A stretch of DNA of 64,000 nt from Apium graveolens (GCF_009905375.1 NC_133652.1:20657262-20721261); one strand, 5' to 3'. Positions 1 through 13,219 are shown, numbered from the stretch's first letter. Notes: generated from the sequence alone by a model not told the origin. Translations and numbers: made by a program.

Positions 1-1164
1 CCTCAAGATGATGCAGTTTAAGAATTTCAATGATTTCCACGGTTTAGCATCCTTTTTAAAATTATGCAGCTTTTCATTTTGGAGTACAGAGACCACTAAT
101 ATCTGCAACTTATAGTTGACTACTTAGCTGCATTAGAAAGTTTACTCTTGGGATCGATCTTGTGACTTTTATTATCAGATGTTTAGTTTTTGGGCAACTT
201 TTATACATTTTAGTTATCAGATATATTGTGAAATTAAGCCATAAATGGCTAGATAATGAAATTGTGACTGAGTAGTAATATATGTTTTGGAACTAATTTT
301 ATTTTAGGGGTTTTTAGTGTGTGTGTGTGTGTGTCAATCTATTGCCGGATTGCAGAAATTCCTGCCGTAAAATCAATGGGTCGATGTGTTTATTATGGCA
401 CTGATGTTAGTTGGTTATTGGCTAGTTGCATATCTTGCATTGCAACGGGTGAGGACTCAACTTTGTTGAAGACACAATTTCGAAGAGCTAACTATTTTTA
501 TAGCTAAACAATAATATTAGACTAGAGGCCAATATGATGCCAGATTTTTCATAATCACCATATGATCACTACATGTACTACGCGTCTGGCAAAGCATGGT
601 TTACATAATATAGAAAAAAAATAGATTGTTGCACTAAATCATGACAAAATGCTCCCCCAAAAAGAAACTTTTGTAATATAAAGAGATCAAGCAGGCATGC
701 ATGGTAATTACAATAGAGCATCAAATTATGACCTGAATTTCAACAAGAAATACTAATGAATGTTAAAAAAAACTAAAAATATATCCCATGTATTTGAAAA
801 TTAAAAATCAGCCACTGAAATTTCAGAAAATCCAGCAAATAGCATCAGAAACTTCAACCATAAGTATAATATAATCCACAACAATATTTTAAAATAAGTT
901 TCTAAGTTTGACTTCATGAAAAATTACAATAAGCTAACAAATCCTTCCACTTATAGAAATTAAGCCCATCAAATTATTATTGTAATTGTCTTCGTATGTG
1001 GCTTTAAGTTCATTCCATGCACCAGAATCATCTACCTGCAAAGCAAAAAAAATAGAGATATAAAATAGAGAAATATTACTCTTAGTGCATAATAGCATGG
1101 TAAGTGCACGAGTGGTAGTGAATTAGAAAAAAATTAAATAGTTAAACATACCAAAGAACAAGTA
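1..1164. other. Gene-free left edge
   Basis: I see no coding exon or RNA gene here. A short GT microsatellite lies at about 318-334. The stretch just left of 1165 may include the 3' untranslated or terminal part of the neighbouring MULE, but I could not locate a terminal inverted repeat. Confidence 0.5.
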
Positions 1165-3706
1165 CTATGGTATGCTAGAAGAAGCTCCACTAGAAGTTCC
1201 CTTGCTTCGTGCCGATACTTGATAATCCATTTCATTTTTATATCTTGTTGACTTTCTTCGTCCCGGCTTTTTAGGAATGTTCTCAACATCGGGCACCACT
1301 TTGGGAAATGTATCAAATAAAGGCCATCTATCCTCATCCGGCAATGGCTCAAATGCACTTCCATATACATTTATTGCATTGTCTAGCCTATACCACTTAC
1401 TTACCAAAGTCGTGTAATCTAAATTTTGGTTGGCACGACAAGCTAGCACATGAGAGCATGAAAATATGGAATGTTTGTCATTTGTTACAAGTGCATATAT
1501 TTTCCATTAAGCGAACAATGTGTTCATTTCCTCCTTTCTGGCCATGCTTTAATGTAGTCACGGTGAACACCCAAGTGTCACGATCAAATACATTCACATG
1601 ATGTCCACTTGCACGTTCCTTCTATCTATTAAGCATTTTGTTGGCATGAAGAGTGAATAGATTGCCATCAACATATTGCTTATCTACTTCCAATCGCCGA
1701 TGATCAAAGTAAGCAACCACCTTGTGAAATATAGTCTTGACTAATGCAGTGATAGGGAGTTTTCTTGCCACCTTGATAGCATTATTCCAACTTTCAGCCA
1801 TGTTAGTTATCATAATCCCAAACCTTTTACCGTCGTCAAAAGCCAAAGCCCAACGACTCAATGGTTTATCAGCAAACCATTCTTCTACTCTTGGCTCTAC
1901 AGCTACCAATGCATTCCAATGCCTAGAAAATTTAGGAACTGTAAGTTGGCTACACAATGGAACAATGTTATCCTTCAATCCCTTTTTGAACTCCTTCCCA
2001 AAATTTGCAGCTAGGTGTCTAGAGCAGAATCGGTGATGACTAAGTGGTTCACACCACCCAAGCTCCGAATTATTCATAACTGAAATAATCCCCTTGTGCC
2101 TATCCGAAATGACACAAACATCTCTCCGCTGGAGGACAACCTTCTTCTTCACCCTATCCATGAACCAAGACCAACTTGCTTTATTTTCTCCTTCAACAAC
2201 TGCAAATGCCACCGGAAGAAGGTGGTTAAAACCATCAACTGATGTAGCTGTCAGCAAGACTCCGCCATACTTGTCATAAAGATGTGTACCATCTATAAGA
2301 AGTACTGGTATACAGTGTGGAAATGCATTTATGCAAGGTTTCAATGCCCAAAAAACTCTTTTGAATGTCACCACCTATTGGAATCAAACATAATAAATGA
2401 ATTAAATTCAGCTAGTCAATAATGAATGAACAAAAAATAATGAATACTTACACTATTAAATAAATAATGTAATTACCTCAACTATAGGCTCTCCTAGATC
2501 ATGCTTCTTAAAGTACCAATCCACAACTGTTCCTTGATTGAATGATAGCAACGCATTCATAAATTTGGGAAGGTACTCATAAGACTCTTCAGAAGACTTG
2601 AATATAGCTTTTTCTGTCATCTCTCTTGCATGTCTAATCTTCCTTCTTGAAGGTCTATATCCAAAGTGGCTCACAGCAGTAGCCTCTAATACCTTCTCCG
2701 AGACACTAGGATCTGCAGCTATCTGTGCACTAATCACATGTGAAATATTTGAAGAGGTCAAGTTGTAGTGATCCTGTATGATGTTTGGGTTGACACATGT
2801 GTGTGGACCCTTAGTTTCCATAATTTCAAAAAAATTATAGATTGCTCTCTTTCTAGTTCTCAACATCCATTCACAACCTGTTATCTTCCTCTTGCACTCC
2901 ACTTCCCAATTCATTGCATCTTATCTTACCACCTTTATCTCTTGGTGGTTGGCAATATGAACATCCCTCACTACACGCATCAACTCATTTTTTGAATGAA
3001 ATATTATTCCTTTTCGTAACTCTGAAGCATTGGAAATATCAAGAGATTTATTTAGAACCGGCTCATGAAAAGATGCTACCATTGATGACCCATCAAAAGA
3101 ATTGTAGAAAGGGATGTATTCATCTCTAAATTCAAAACTTCCTCTAGAGTTAGTGTCACTATCAAACTGACTTGTGCACCTACTAGAACTTCCACTTGAA
3201 ATACTTCCACTCACTCCACCACTAACGTCACCACTAACTCCACCACTAACTTCACCACTTTCACTAGTTCGCAATTTTTTTGAACCATGTGAGCTTGAAC
3301 CTCTTTCCCCACTTATGGACTTCTCACCCCTTACATTCGAATATTCCACGGAACTAGTTGAAATTTTGTCTACATAGAGTTCTACGTAGTTTCTCAAACT
3401 TGAGAAATCCACCGACTCAAACATATATTCAACGTCTTCATCATCAAACATCGGAGCTCTTTCAAACATATTTGTTGAAGGATTAAAAAATCTACGGGAT
3501 ATATTTAACTTATACAAAGTGTTATCCGTCCACAACTTTGTATTCAAAAGATTCACTAACCCTTCAAAAGTAAGATTAAACCTTAATTTCACCAATCTAG
3601 TCATTTTTCTATCATATTTAACCCCTTCTACATCATCGATTATAATATTTCCATCACAATAAACCCAACCCCAAATAAAACCACTTTGTGAAGACATTTT
3701 ACCCAA
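1165..3706 (-). pseudogene. MULE (MuDR-like) transposase pseudogene
   Basis: This is a remnant of a Mutator-like transposase, which cuts and pastes its element. The reading starts at the ATG at 3706. It has an N-terminal plant MuDR-type region (IWGWVYCDG) and a Ser/Gly-rich linker with VSGG/VSGD repeats. Next comes the MuDR-type DNA-binding domain (CEWMLR, GPHTC), interrupted by an in-frame TAA at 2921-2923. An intron follows at about 2375-2476 (donor after GTTGAG, acceptor CAATAG). The DDE core keeps its likely acidic residues in LLIDGTHLY, VISDRHKG and NMAESWN, plus the CSRHL motif. A stop follows KMLNR at about 1622. The SWIM zinc finger is then broken by a stop after CTCNK and a frameshift before CSHVLACRA. 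The C-terminal tail continues to the stop at 1165. Family assignment is strong; the copy cannot make an intact protein. Confidence 0.9.
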
Positions 3707-3958
3707 TAAAAATATAGTTAGGATTGTAGAAATATAATGAGTACCTTAAACTACCCAATTGAATATGCAACATTCATCTTCATTATAAGAGATTCATTTT
3801 ATTGTATGAAAGCAACAATAATATACGACAGTGTTCACATAATTTGAGAGAATAAAACTAAACAGAAGGTCTGTTTTGTGTTTTGTGTCTATCGGAGACA
3901 GTAGTAGTAGTGTACAAATAAGGCTAATAAATACATAATAAATATTACCCATTACAAA

Positions 3959-5075
3959 TATGCGTAACAGGCATAAAAAATACATATAACACACGATATG
4001 CAAATGCGTATTAGCGGTTACCCTTAGGCCATATGCGTATTACAGTTCATGTACATATAAATATTTTATGGTTGTTACATGCTTGTGCAATGCGTATTAC
4101 CTTCACCCAACTCTAAAATGCGTATTTACATTTAAAATGTTCAAATATATTAAATTTTTATTCTTTTAAAAAAAATATGTTAAAATTTAGATAAAAATTA
4201 AATTAATTTTTTAAAACAATTATTTTTTAAAATTCAATGGTGTGTTACTCTAATTTTACAATATTTAATATTTTAGGGTTCAACCATTCCTATTTGGGTT
4301 TTAGAAATTTGTAAACTAAAAATTAAAAATAATACAACAGTTTAGGGTTTAGGATTCCTAAACCTTAGGAACCGAACTCTAATTTAATTTAATAAATTTT
4401 AATATTTTAGGGTTCAACCATTCATATTTGGGTTTTAGAAATTTGTAAAATAAAAACAAAAATAATACAACAGTTTAGGGTTTAGGATTTAGAGTAGAGC
4501 CTCCCTAAACCCTAGGAACCGATCTCTAATTTAATTTAATAAATTTTAATATTTTAGGCTTCAACCATTCCTATTTGGGTTTTAAAAATTTGTAAAATAA
4601 AAATAAAAATAATACAACAGTTTAGGGTTTAGAATTTAGCTATAGAGCAACCCTAGGAGCCGAATTATAATTTAATTTAACAATTTTTAATATTTTAGGG
4701 TTTAACCATTCCTATTTGGGTTTTAGAAATCATTTATAAAAAATAAAAATAACACGACGAACTAGAAAAATTTATTATTTTTAGAAATTATTTTAAATTC
4801 GAAATAGAAACACCCATTATACAAATGCGTAATGTGTTTGATTACAAAATACCTATAAAAATGATTATAATATGCAAAGTGAAAATGCATATTAGCCATT
4901 ACATGTACAACAAATGCGTAATAAGCTTAGAATTAAAAAATAAATATACCCATAATAGACTGGAAAACGCATTCTTTGAAGACTTATTAGTTATTACCTG
5001 CTTTTGTATGCGTATTTGGTTTTTTTTTATTAATAAAAAAAATCATTTGTATTATGCATACTGAAAATGCGTATT
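3959..5075. repeat. Dispersed ATGCGTA motif cluster
   Basis: The heptamer ATGCGTA, often within ATGCGTATTAC, appears at least nine times on the + strand, at about 3959, 4003, 4032, 4090, 4118, 4824, 4914, 5010 and 5067, with decayed variants between them. The motifs lie on both sides of a tandem-repeat block and upstream of the MULE transposase start. In AT-rich DNA this heptamer should be rare. They may be subterminal transposase-binding sites of the adjacent element, but I found no terminal inverted repeat to prove it. Confidence 0.6.
4267..4760. repeat. Tandem repeat, about 140-bp unit, about 3.5 copies
   Basis: Units begin at about 4267, 4401, 4549 and 4689 with AATATTTTAGGGTTCAACC. Each continues through CCTATTTGGGTTTTAGAAAT and an AT-rich stretch to ACAGTTTAGGGTTTAG. 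Spacing is 134-148 bp. The TTTAGGG-like words resemble the plant telomere unit but are single, not a telomeric array. Confidence 0.85.
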
Positions 5076-5110
5076 ACATATTACCCAGTTAGCCAATACG
5101 TAACAGGCTG

Positions 5111-6217
5111 GTAAAAATGGCCATCCTTCTCGCGCTGTGGTACTTTTGTTACACTTTTTAAAAAAAACTGTTATTTGCGTCCTTCGTCCAAAACAATAAT
5201 GGTAACTACCAGTAAAGTTAATAATTTTAATACAAATAATCAATTGACTTGATCCTAAAAGACCTCAAACACATTAATTTATATTAACATAATATTAAAA
5301 AAATTCACATTATTAGTAAGATATTCTCTCCGAGCTTGTAATTTTAATTTACTTAATGTAAAATGTGACGATATTTTTCTTCCGAGTCATATATTCAAAT
5401 TTCGAGTATTTTTTGAATAATGAGTCAAGTTCTTATTTTAAATTTGAAATAAATTAAAATGCATTGACTTATTATAATTCAAACTTATCTAAATATATAA
5501 TATCAATATAGATTATTAATATAAAAGCGATTCTATTTTCAATATTTTTTTAAAATTATATATGTACATTTTAATTAATTTTTATAATACAAAAATATGT
5601 TAAAAATATATGAGATATATTTTCAAACTAAAAAATGATTAATAATTAAGATAACAATCCTTTTATGTATTATTCCTAACTTAATATCTGGAATTGAATT
5701 CTTTAAAATTAACTGTACAAATATTCAAGTAACTATCTTTTTTTTTAGGAATTCAAGTAACTATCTTTTTTTGCGGAATTCAAGTAACTATTTTTAAAGT
5801 TAAATAAATTATTAATTTAGCATACTTAAATATGTGTATTATAAAAAAAAACAAATGTGACAATATGGTGTAGTGGTACGAGGTTGTATACCACAAACCA
5901 CATTTTTTATATAAATACTAAAAATAAGGGTAATTTAGTCTTTTCAATAAGACTTTTTAATTTCAAGAATATTACCACTTATTTTTCTATTATATAAAAA
6001 GAGATATTGATATTTTGATCTCACATCGTGCTTTGCATATTAAAAATAATGGTAATTTAGTGTTTTCATTGAGATTTTTTAATCGCAGGAATATTATCAC
6101 CTGTTATTCTATTATATAAAAATAATATTAATATTTTAATCTCAGCTCGTGTTTCGCACCGATAATCTACTAGTAACACATAATTTATGTTTCTTGTTTA
6201 GTTACAAAATATAGTTA
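5111..6217. other. AT-rich gene-free DNA with decayed repeats
   Basis: No gene is visible. Two diverged copies of a segment of about 120 bp occur at about 5930-6050 and 6050-6160. Each has the TATATAAAAA..GATATT and TCTCA(C/G)..TCGTG words, and the second ends in the Helitron-like terminus listed separately. Confidence 0.5.
6145..6173 (+). mobile_element. Helitron-like 3' terminus (decayed)
   Basis: An imperfect GC-rich hairpin (CTCGTG..TCGCACC) is followed about 10 nt later by CTAG and a host T. This matches the Helitron 3' end rule of a hairpin plus CTRR inserted before T. The 5' end was not located. Confidence 0.5.
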
Positions 6218-6473
6218 CTCCCTCCGTCCCTTTTTAGTTGTCACATTTGACTTTGACTCAGTCAAATTGACTAAAGTTTGACCAGAGTTTATTAATATAT
6301 TAATAATTGAACAAAATAAAAAAATTACATCACTGGAAAGTAGATTTAATCTATGTTAATATATATTTTTTAGTTTTTTTAAGTAATATAAAAGTAATGT
6401 TTAATCATCAGTCAAAAATTGGTTCATTTGACTTCTCAAAGGAAATGTGACAACTAAAATGGGAAAGAGTGAC
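6218..6473. mobile_element. Stowaway-like MITE
   Basis: The 256-bp element starts CTCCCTCCGTCCC and ends with a partly decayed complement, GGGAAAGAGTGAC. TA dinucleotides flank it at 6216-6217 and 6474-6475, as expected for Tc1/mariner-type MITEs. The inverted repeat extends inward through AGTTGTCACATTTGACTT. It has no coding capacity. Confidence 0.88.
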
Positions 6474-8116
6474 TAATATCCTAACTAAACGTGCACTAAA
6501 TGTCATGGATGATGAGACAAGAAACAAATAACATAAAATCCAAAAAAAACAAAAGGAAAGGAAAATAAAACATGATAATGAACCAAAAATGGCATAGAAC
6601 AAAACTGGAGGTAATTTATATGATTGACCCGGAAAAGGGATTGGAAGTTTCTGTCGTGCATCACGTGTCTGTATTAATTTCCTCTTTCATTTTTCTTTTA
6701 CAATAATATCCGTGGCTCCACTTCCCGATTGATGTATGAATTTATAATTTTAAAATCGTTCAATTATTATCGTGGTTCCCCTACGGATATATCTGTACAG
6801 TTGAAGAGTAGATAGAAAATTAATGCGTGGATCTTGTGATCGGGTACTACATGCTTGCTTGCTTCTAAATTAATTATCCATCTTTAACTATTTTCAAGAT
6901 GACAAAATATAGCACCCTTCTGGTGAAAATTAACCCATAACTCATTCCGGACAGCTTAACTTATTAAGGTCGGGACTTTAGTAAATCAAAGATTCAATTT
7001 CAGTTAAATGCTCAAATATAAATAGGAGGATCATGATAGTATAAAAATGTGTGTTAATCCTTTTTAAAATTAGTCGAGATACGTAAAAATTGATCCAAAA
7101 ATCGTGTTCTTATATCGATTTGATTTTATTATGACATTTCATTATATCATCCAGTAAAATGTTTTACATATGCGTAAATGGCAAGCACAAAGTATTGTAC
7201 GAAGTATTGTGTAATAATTGAGTAATTATAATCTTTGTAAAAGATTAGGAGTTTGACTTGTGATTATGTAATTAATTAAAAAAAGGGGCAAACAGTGGTA
7301 ATTCATATCGGAAAAGTTGATGAAAAACTGAAGATGATGACATGATTGATACAAAATTACAAATGACTAGTTATTCTTCCAACAATCATAATTTTCATCT
7401 AAATTACTAGTAAGTAGTTCTTACATTAAGTTGATATCATTTGAGCTGACACTATTCTGAAACTTGCTACGCCTATTAAAATTCATCTACTAATTTTAAA
7501 AAGATAGTAACTTTACTAAAAAGAGCTAAAGAAACCATGAATATAATTTATTAGTACTATAGGATAAGAGATAAATTGTTGGAGAATTATAGCGTAGTGA
7601 AATGCACATTTTAAATAATTATGTGTGTTTTGTATGGGCTAATTAACAAGCCATATAAGACAATATAAACAGTCTATAAAAAGGGTGATTCCAACTTCTC
7701 ATATTGATTAGGAAATGAATAATTTGTTATTCACATATGAAAATCCCTAATTACAAGTTACAAACATAAAAGATTTATATATTCACCAAGTCGCTTAGCC
7801 TTTTCATCGGAGTTGTTGTGGTGAATTATTGTAAATTTCCATTTTTTAATTACGAGTGGGGGGCAGTAGCGGATATGTACCAGTCACGTTAATAGAGTAG
7901 CAGATCTGAGTTGCATGTATTTAATTGTGTCATATCAGAGCAGCTTCAATCATATGTGTTAAAAAAAATTAATGACATTACATGATTTAACATTTTTATT
8001 AATATTTTATTAGAATTAACTTAATTTTATTTGTGCGATATAAGTTGACAATCTTTTTAATGGCGTCACAGTTGGGAGTTGCTGTTAATGAATAGCTGAT
8101 GAGATCTGAGTTGTAC
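6474..8116. other. Gene-free upstream region of the MLP gene
   Basis: I see no gene or well-bounded mobile element in this AT-rich stretch. The right part should hold the promoter of the downstream MLP-like gene. Confidence 0.45.
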
Positions 8117-8124
8117 TATAAATA
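8117..8124 (+). promoter_or_regulatory. TATA box of the MLP-like gene
   Basis: TATAAATA sits 71 bp upstream of the ATG at 8195. That places a start site near 8148-8155 and gives a short 5' leader. This is a sequence match only. Confidence 0.6.
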
Positions 8125-8194
8125 AAACAAGGAGGGTAGCCAATTTATCAAATCACCTAAGATCAATATAATACTGATCGATCATATTGAAAGG

Positions 8195-8886
8195 ATGAGT
8201 AGTAGTGAAAGTGGGAAGCTGGTGAGCTCAATAGAGGTAAAGTCATGTGCAGATGTATTTCATGAGATCTTTCGACACAGACCTCATGCCATCTCAGAGA
8301 TGAGTCCTACTAAAATCAAGGCCTGCGATTTGCATGAAGGTGACTGGGGTACTGTTGGTTCTGTCATCTTCTGGAACTATTCCCATGGTTAGCAACTTTA
8401 ATTTTTCTATACCTCCAAGTATCACCATTCTTATATACTACTAATAAACATGGAGTGATTCATTTGGGTGAGAACAATTTATACCCGAGAAAATTGTCAC
8501 TGAGAACTATGGTTATGCACTCTCTCTAAGTGCTGAACAATTGTTTTGCATGTTTTTCACATTTTCAATACTGGATTAATATTCAATATTACTGATAATA
8601 TTAATAATGAAATAAAAATGCAGATGGGAAGGAGAAGGTTGCTAAAGAAATAATAGAAGCCATTGATGAAGAAAAGAAATCTGTCAAGTTCAAGGTTATA
8701 GAAGGAGATCTGATGGAGCTGTACAAGACCTTTTCGCTTACCTGCCACGTGGACACTGACGGGGAAAATAATCTGGTGACGTGGACATTGGAATACGAGA
8801 AGCTGAATGACAGCGTGGAGGATCCGCATACCTTGATGGAGTTCTGTCTCCATGTCACCAAAGATATCGAGACTCACCACTCTTAA
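8195..8886 (+). CDS. MLP-like protein (Bet v 1 / major latex protein family)
   Basis: Two exons, 8195-8387 and 8624-8886, are joined across a GT-AG intron and encode 151 residues, the usual length for major latex proteins. The start is the first ATG after the TATA box. Residues 1-15 form the first strand (GKLVSSIEVKS). The glycine-rich loop segment is LHEGDWGTVGSV, followed by FWNY. Exon 2 opens with the family-typical DGKEKVAKEIIEAIDEEKKS and runs through FKVIEGDLMELYK to a C-terminal helix (PHTLMEFCLHVTKDIE). The fold has a hydrophobic cavity, and MLPs are usually cytosolic binders of small lipophilic ligands with stress or defence roles. The ligand here is unknown. The frame is intact across the splice. 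Confidence 0.93.
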
Positions 8887-9989
8887 ATTTAAATAAATAT
8901 ATGAAACATCCATCGTCGTCTATACAAGCATATCATACATTTAGCTATATATTTCTGCAGTGTGATCTATGTTGATATGCAGCGTGAGCAGAATCTGAAT
9001 AATGAAACCGTTCCTTGACATGTATTTGCTTTTATTTGAGTGTGACTGTGTGAGTTGCATGTACTACAATAACTAAGACTTGTGATTTTCAGTATCCTGT
9101 ATGTTTGCAGAGTTTGTATTAATATTGTTGATGCTGTTGAATATTGATGTATATCGCAGTTTCTATGGCTTTTTAGTACTGCAAAATCTAAAATTTGCAA
9201 GATGCTTTAACTCGATGGAGAAATTGACTTAAATGAGATTATACTTGGGTTTCTCTTAAATTGCATATACGTTTCCAATTAGTCACTGTCCACCTCTGTT
9301 CTAAAATAGGGGATCAATCAAAAACATAATTAACCGGCTCGATCATATATGCTAAAACCAGATTAAATATCGATCAAAATGACAAGGGTAAATGCTATGT
9401 TATGTGAACACCGTGATAGGACATATAGGTTTAATGTGCTTCTACCTCTCCATGCTGCTCTGGTGTTGTAGTCTCATTGGTGCTGAACCAGTAACTCCGC
9501 CGCAACCATATTTGCCTGCGTCTTACTATGACATCAAAGAAAACAACCAAGCCCCTAATGCTTAAAGACGTTTTAGGTCCAATTGTTCCGAATAAGGCTT
9601 GCACAGAAAAAATCACTCAACGATGCTTTACCCCCAGTTATTCCAGACAAATAATGCATTACTTGCAGCTTATGTCTTCTCAAAATTTCAAAACTTGAAA
9701 GTTCACTCGAAGACACTTTACCAGTATTATAGAGAATAACAATTTATTCATTAAATAGAATAAATATCTATAACATTATAGTAAGACTTAACATCCGGGA
9801 TGTGTTCATGTTACAGTGGTGAAAAATGTTATTCATTTATTTGGAAGATACCCTGTAATAGCATATGCTATCAAAAAACTCATCAGCTATAGTGACAGAG
9901 GTATGCAACTGCAAATTTAATCGGTTGCTATTTCCAAGATCATGTCCAAAACGCAGAAAAGCATCAAATATATACAGAATTTAAGTTAT
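8887..9989. other. Convergent intergenic region, MLP and CAR genes
   Basis: This holds the 3' sides of two convergent genes. I see no exon; the small ORFs here lack codon or family signal. Confidence 0.5.
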
Positions 9990-12900
9990 CTACCTTAGAC
10001 CCTTGCCACCTGGAACATCAATCCACTCAATCTGGATCTCCACTTTGCCGCTCTTAACATTTTTTAGTCGAAGGAACATATCTTGAGTGATTTTTCCCTT
10101 GTTCCACATGACAACACTTTCATCATCCAGACAATTTTCTTCGTTGGGATGAACACTGCAAATTGTAGTACCATCTGGAAGGTTTTCAGTCCCCGCCCTT
10201 ATGCACTCTACAAACGGTTTTATATCGATTTCCGCTTCCCCCAGTGCGTCATCCACAGTGAATGTGTCTTTGTCATAGACTGTCTGAAAAAAGAAAATTT
10301 GTAATCACTAGTTACTGAAGCACTATCTCTACACTAACCCAGCAATGAAGAAAAAGTGCAATAGTATTTAAAACATTTTTCAGGGAAAAAAGACTTTACT
10401 CTTGTCCATAATCAGCAGATAATAAGCTGATCATGCAGAAATGTATCAATTTATAGATCATGGCAACTTGCGGAATTTACCAGTTATCACGACAGCAGGA
10501 CAGATTTCTTACCTGAATGATGAATTGACTTGACTTGTACAAAAAGTATATTGAAAAGAACGGATAGGTGCAATATTGGTGAATGCATTGGTATACAGAG
10601 AGCTACAAAGATCTGTATCCCCAAACTGAGAGAGGGACCGAATTTTAAATTCTAAACATATTCAGAGACAGATTGTGCAACAATTTTCCCAAGCCAATGC
10701 TAAAGCCAGTTTTATTAGAAGCAGTTAATTTTTGCAAGCTTCCGAACTAAATCATGCGAAGGAATATAACTTGTAAATATGCAAGTCGCTGGTATATGAT
10801 TACAAGCACTAGAATGTAAGTTATGGCTTAATAGTATATAAAAGCAAACATTTAATTTACGACTTCAACGAGACATGCCATAAATAACAGGTTGATGCAG
10901 TTGATTCATTCAGCTGAATTTGGAGATATGCTTACTAGTTTAATAGGAGTTGTTATATCCTTAATTGAGAGAGTCAATTCTTCATTCCACTCAGGATTGC
11001 AGTGGTTCTTGACTACACGAGTCTTCAGTTTCTGCAGATGTTTGCATATTCTATCAGCCGGAAACACATAAGAACATAGAGATAGGATATATTCGATAAG
11101 TAGACTGTTTATTCAAGAGATAAGAAATAGCACAAATATTTAATGACATGCTCTGGTTATAGTAGAGGAATGAAGAATAGCTCGTCCATTGTTCAGACTT
11201 CAGCGGGTTGTAATTATTGTGTTAAGGTTAAGGGTAATTACATTATATTATATATATATTTATTTATTTTATACTTGTGTTAAGGGTAATTATTGATGTC
11301 CGCCACCACCACAGTGAGCAAATTAAGTATATTTCAATTAAAAACTTGCTAAAAGTTTTGATCACAGCTACAGTGGATGTTTTCAGCACGTTCTTCTTCT
11401 ATGTGGTACCAAAACCAAAGCTATACTTGCATTTTAAAATGAACGGGTTTTGTTCCATGGAGTACCCTTAAATGAAGCACAAATTGGAGTACCAGATGTC
11501 CTGCAACATGTTATGCAATATAAGTGATCCAAATTGTACTTCATTTTAAGGTACTCCTTAGAACTTTTGCCTAAAATGAACACTATGTATTCTTATGTAT
11601 TTTGATTGAACGGAGCAATAATTTTTGATAATATGAACACCAAAACTATATACTTGTTATGCCCAGAATCTGCATAGATGTAATCAAGCTCATTAAAATA
11701 TATAAATAGTATATTTGCATGATGAAAATATGGTGCAAAGAGGAGAGCCTCTCTTAGCATTGCATGTGGATGTGGTACATAAATGACTTCTGATAGCAAA
11801 TAACACAAAAATTTGGTTAGAACATAAGCTCTCATCGCATTAACAAGGGTTTATGACATTATGCATGTAGGCATGGCTGAGAGAAAAGAAGAATGACAAG
11901 CTTGAGCTCGCATCTCATAGTAAGACGGCAAAGGGACTTAGTGTGGGATAAAAGATGAAGAAACTTGATGAAAGCATGAGTTTTCATTTGCTCTTAATTG
12001 ACTTGAAATGACTTAGCTTAGAGCCTTAGACTGCATGCTAGTGGTGGTAAATTTGCGCCGTATGATATGCCTCTCCCTAACTCCGAGATTGTGTGTAGCC
12101 TCTATAATTCCGGAAACTAGCGGAAGTATCAACTCGTGATTTGTCGGGATGATAGGCCACAAAAGTTGGGATATCATAATGATTTAGTGGAGTTGTAATC
12201 TTAAAGGCCGATGGGCCTCATTGAGCAAAAATCTAGCCTGTCTATTTTAATCATTCTCCAAGAATTATGAGCAACTTGATTACTCATAAATAGATGACTT
12301 ATTAGAGACCTTGTACGAATTGATTGATAATTAGCAACATCTGGTGAAAACAAAAGTTTTCTAGGATTTCTTGAAAATTCATCATACAAGCTCCACTACA
12401 ACCACCATTCTCCGCCACCACCAACCATCAAAGATCAAATTCCGGCAACAACCTCTAGGATTATACTATAACGAAATTCCTCTTGAAACAATACTTATTT
12501 AAATGTAAAAATTACATATTCCGGTTATAGCAATACACAGGGCCGTTGATTAGGGTGTGCAAGAAGTTCAAAGGCCCCAAATTCAGAAGGGCCCCCAAAA
12601 ATACTAAGCTCATTATGGTTATCTTAAATTTTGTAAACCTAAAGGCCCTGGTTATAGTTCAGGAATAAGATTTTACTTGTTCTTAATCACCACTGTGAGA
12701 GTTGTCATAGAGTACAGGATATGTGACAATATAGTTGTTTTCATGTTTAGTTTTATATAAATTCATGTGTTTTTCGCATTTGAAGGCCCCCAAAATTATA
12801 ATTTGCACACGGCCTCCAATATAACTGGGACGGGCCTGGCAATACAGATTTGAGAAACAACTAGAGATGAGGAGTTGAATATGAAACATACATCTTTTAA

Positions 12901-13219
12901 TAAAGAGTAAAATCTCTAATAGAAACAAGTATGACTGGAGAATATAACTTACTAAATTTTATGATTGATCAAAGTAAGTACAAGATGTATAGGCATCACG
13001 TATCAAGCAAACCAGCTAAGACACAGCCATACCTATAAATTTATTACATAAACACGAAGGAAACGACATAACATATATAGATAACAAAAAGAAGATAAGA
13101 GGTAAGACCTGATGAGCCATGGTAACGACAACAAAAGGATCACTACCAGATGAATCACGAGATATAAGGTTCATTCCTCTGCGCACCCGTATCCGAAGAA
13201 GCCCCATCATATCCTCCAT
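9990..13219 (-). CDS. CAR: C2-domain CAR-like protein (C2-domain ABA-related)
   Basis: Three exons on the minus strand (13219-13109, 11031-10936, 10283-9990) encode 166 residues, close to the usual CAR length. The protein is essentially one C2 domain. Residues 6-19 are GLLRIRVRRGMNLI. Likely Ca2+ ligands are Asp22 and Asp27 (SRDSSGSDPFVV) and the acidic loop Asp73/Asp75/Asp81 (YDKDTFTVDDALGEAEID). Exon 2 carries the CAR-typical KLKTRVVKN..NPEWNEELTL. The C-terminus reads GKVEIQIEWIDVPGGKGLR. Known CAR proteins bind membranes in a Ca2+-dependent way and help recruit PYR/PYL ABA receptors to the plasma membrane; that role is inferred from family. Splice sites are GT-AG, and the first donor (CAG then GTCTTA) is weak. 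Intron 1, about 2.1 kb, hosts a hAT MITE. Confidence 0.92.
11458..11557. repeat. Short inverted repeat in CAR intron 1
   Basis: GGAGTACCCTTAAATGAA near 11458 is nearly the reverse complement of TTCATTTTAAGGTACTCC near 11540. This gives a foldback of about 18-bp arms and about 64-bp loop, possibly the ends of a small MITE. No clear target duplication was found. Confidence 0.5.
12538..12838. mobile_element. hAT-type MITE with perfect 8-bp target duplication
   Basis: The 301-bp element starts CAGGGCCGT and ends in ACGGGCCTG, hAT-style termini. Identical 8-bp duplications (GCAATACA) flank it at 12530-12537 and 12839-12846. It lies in intron 1 of the CAR gene and has no coding capacity. The perfect duplication suggests a fairly recent insertion. 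Confidence 0.92.

Noticed and set aside
319..507. 62-codon open frame at the left edge
   Set aside because: It begins in a GT microsatellite and shows no family motif or splice context.
4267..4760. Interstitial telomere array
   Set aside because: TTTAGGG words occur singly in a 140-bp unit, not as a head-to-tail heptamer run.
5865..5905. tRNA-like words (GGTGTAGTGGTA)
   Set aside because: Resembles an A box, but there is no B box and no cloverleaf can be drawn.
9431..9616. Minus-strand 61-codon frame between the MLP and CAR genes
   Set aside because: No motif, no splice partners and a position in 3' flanks.
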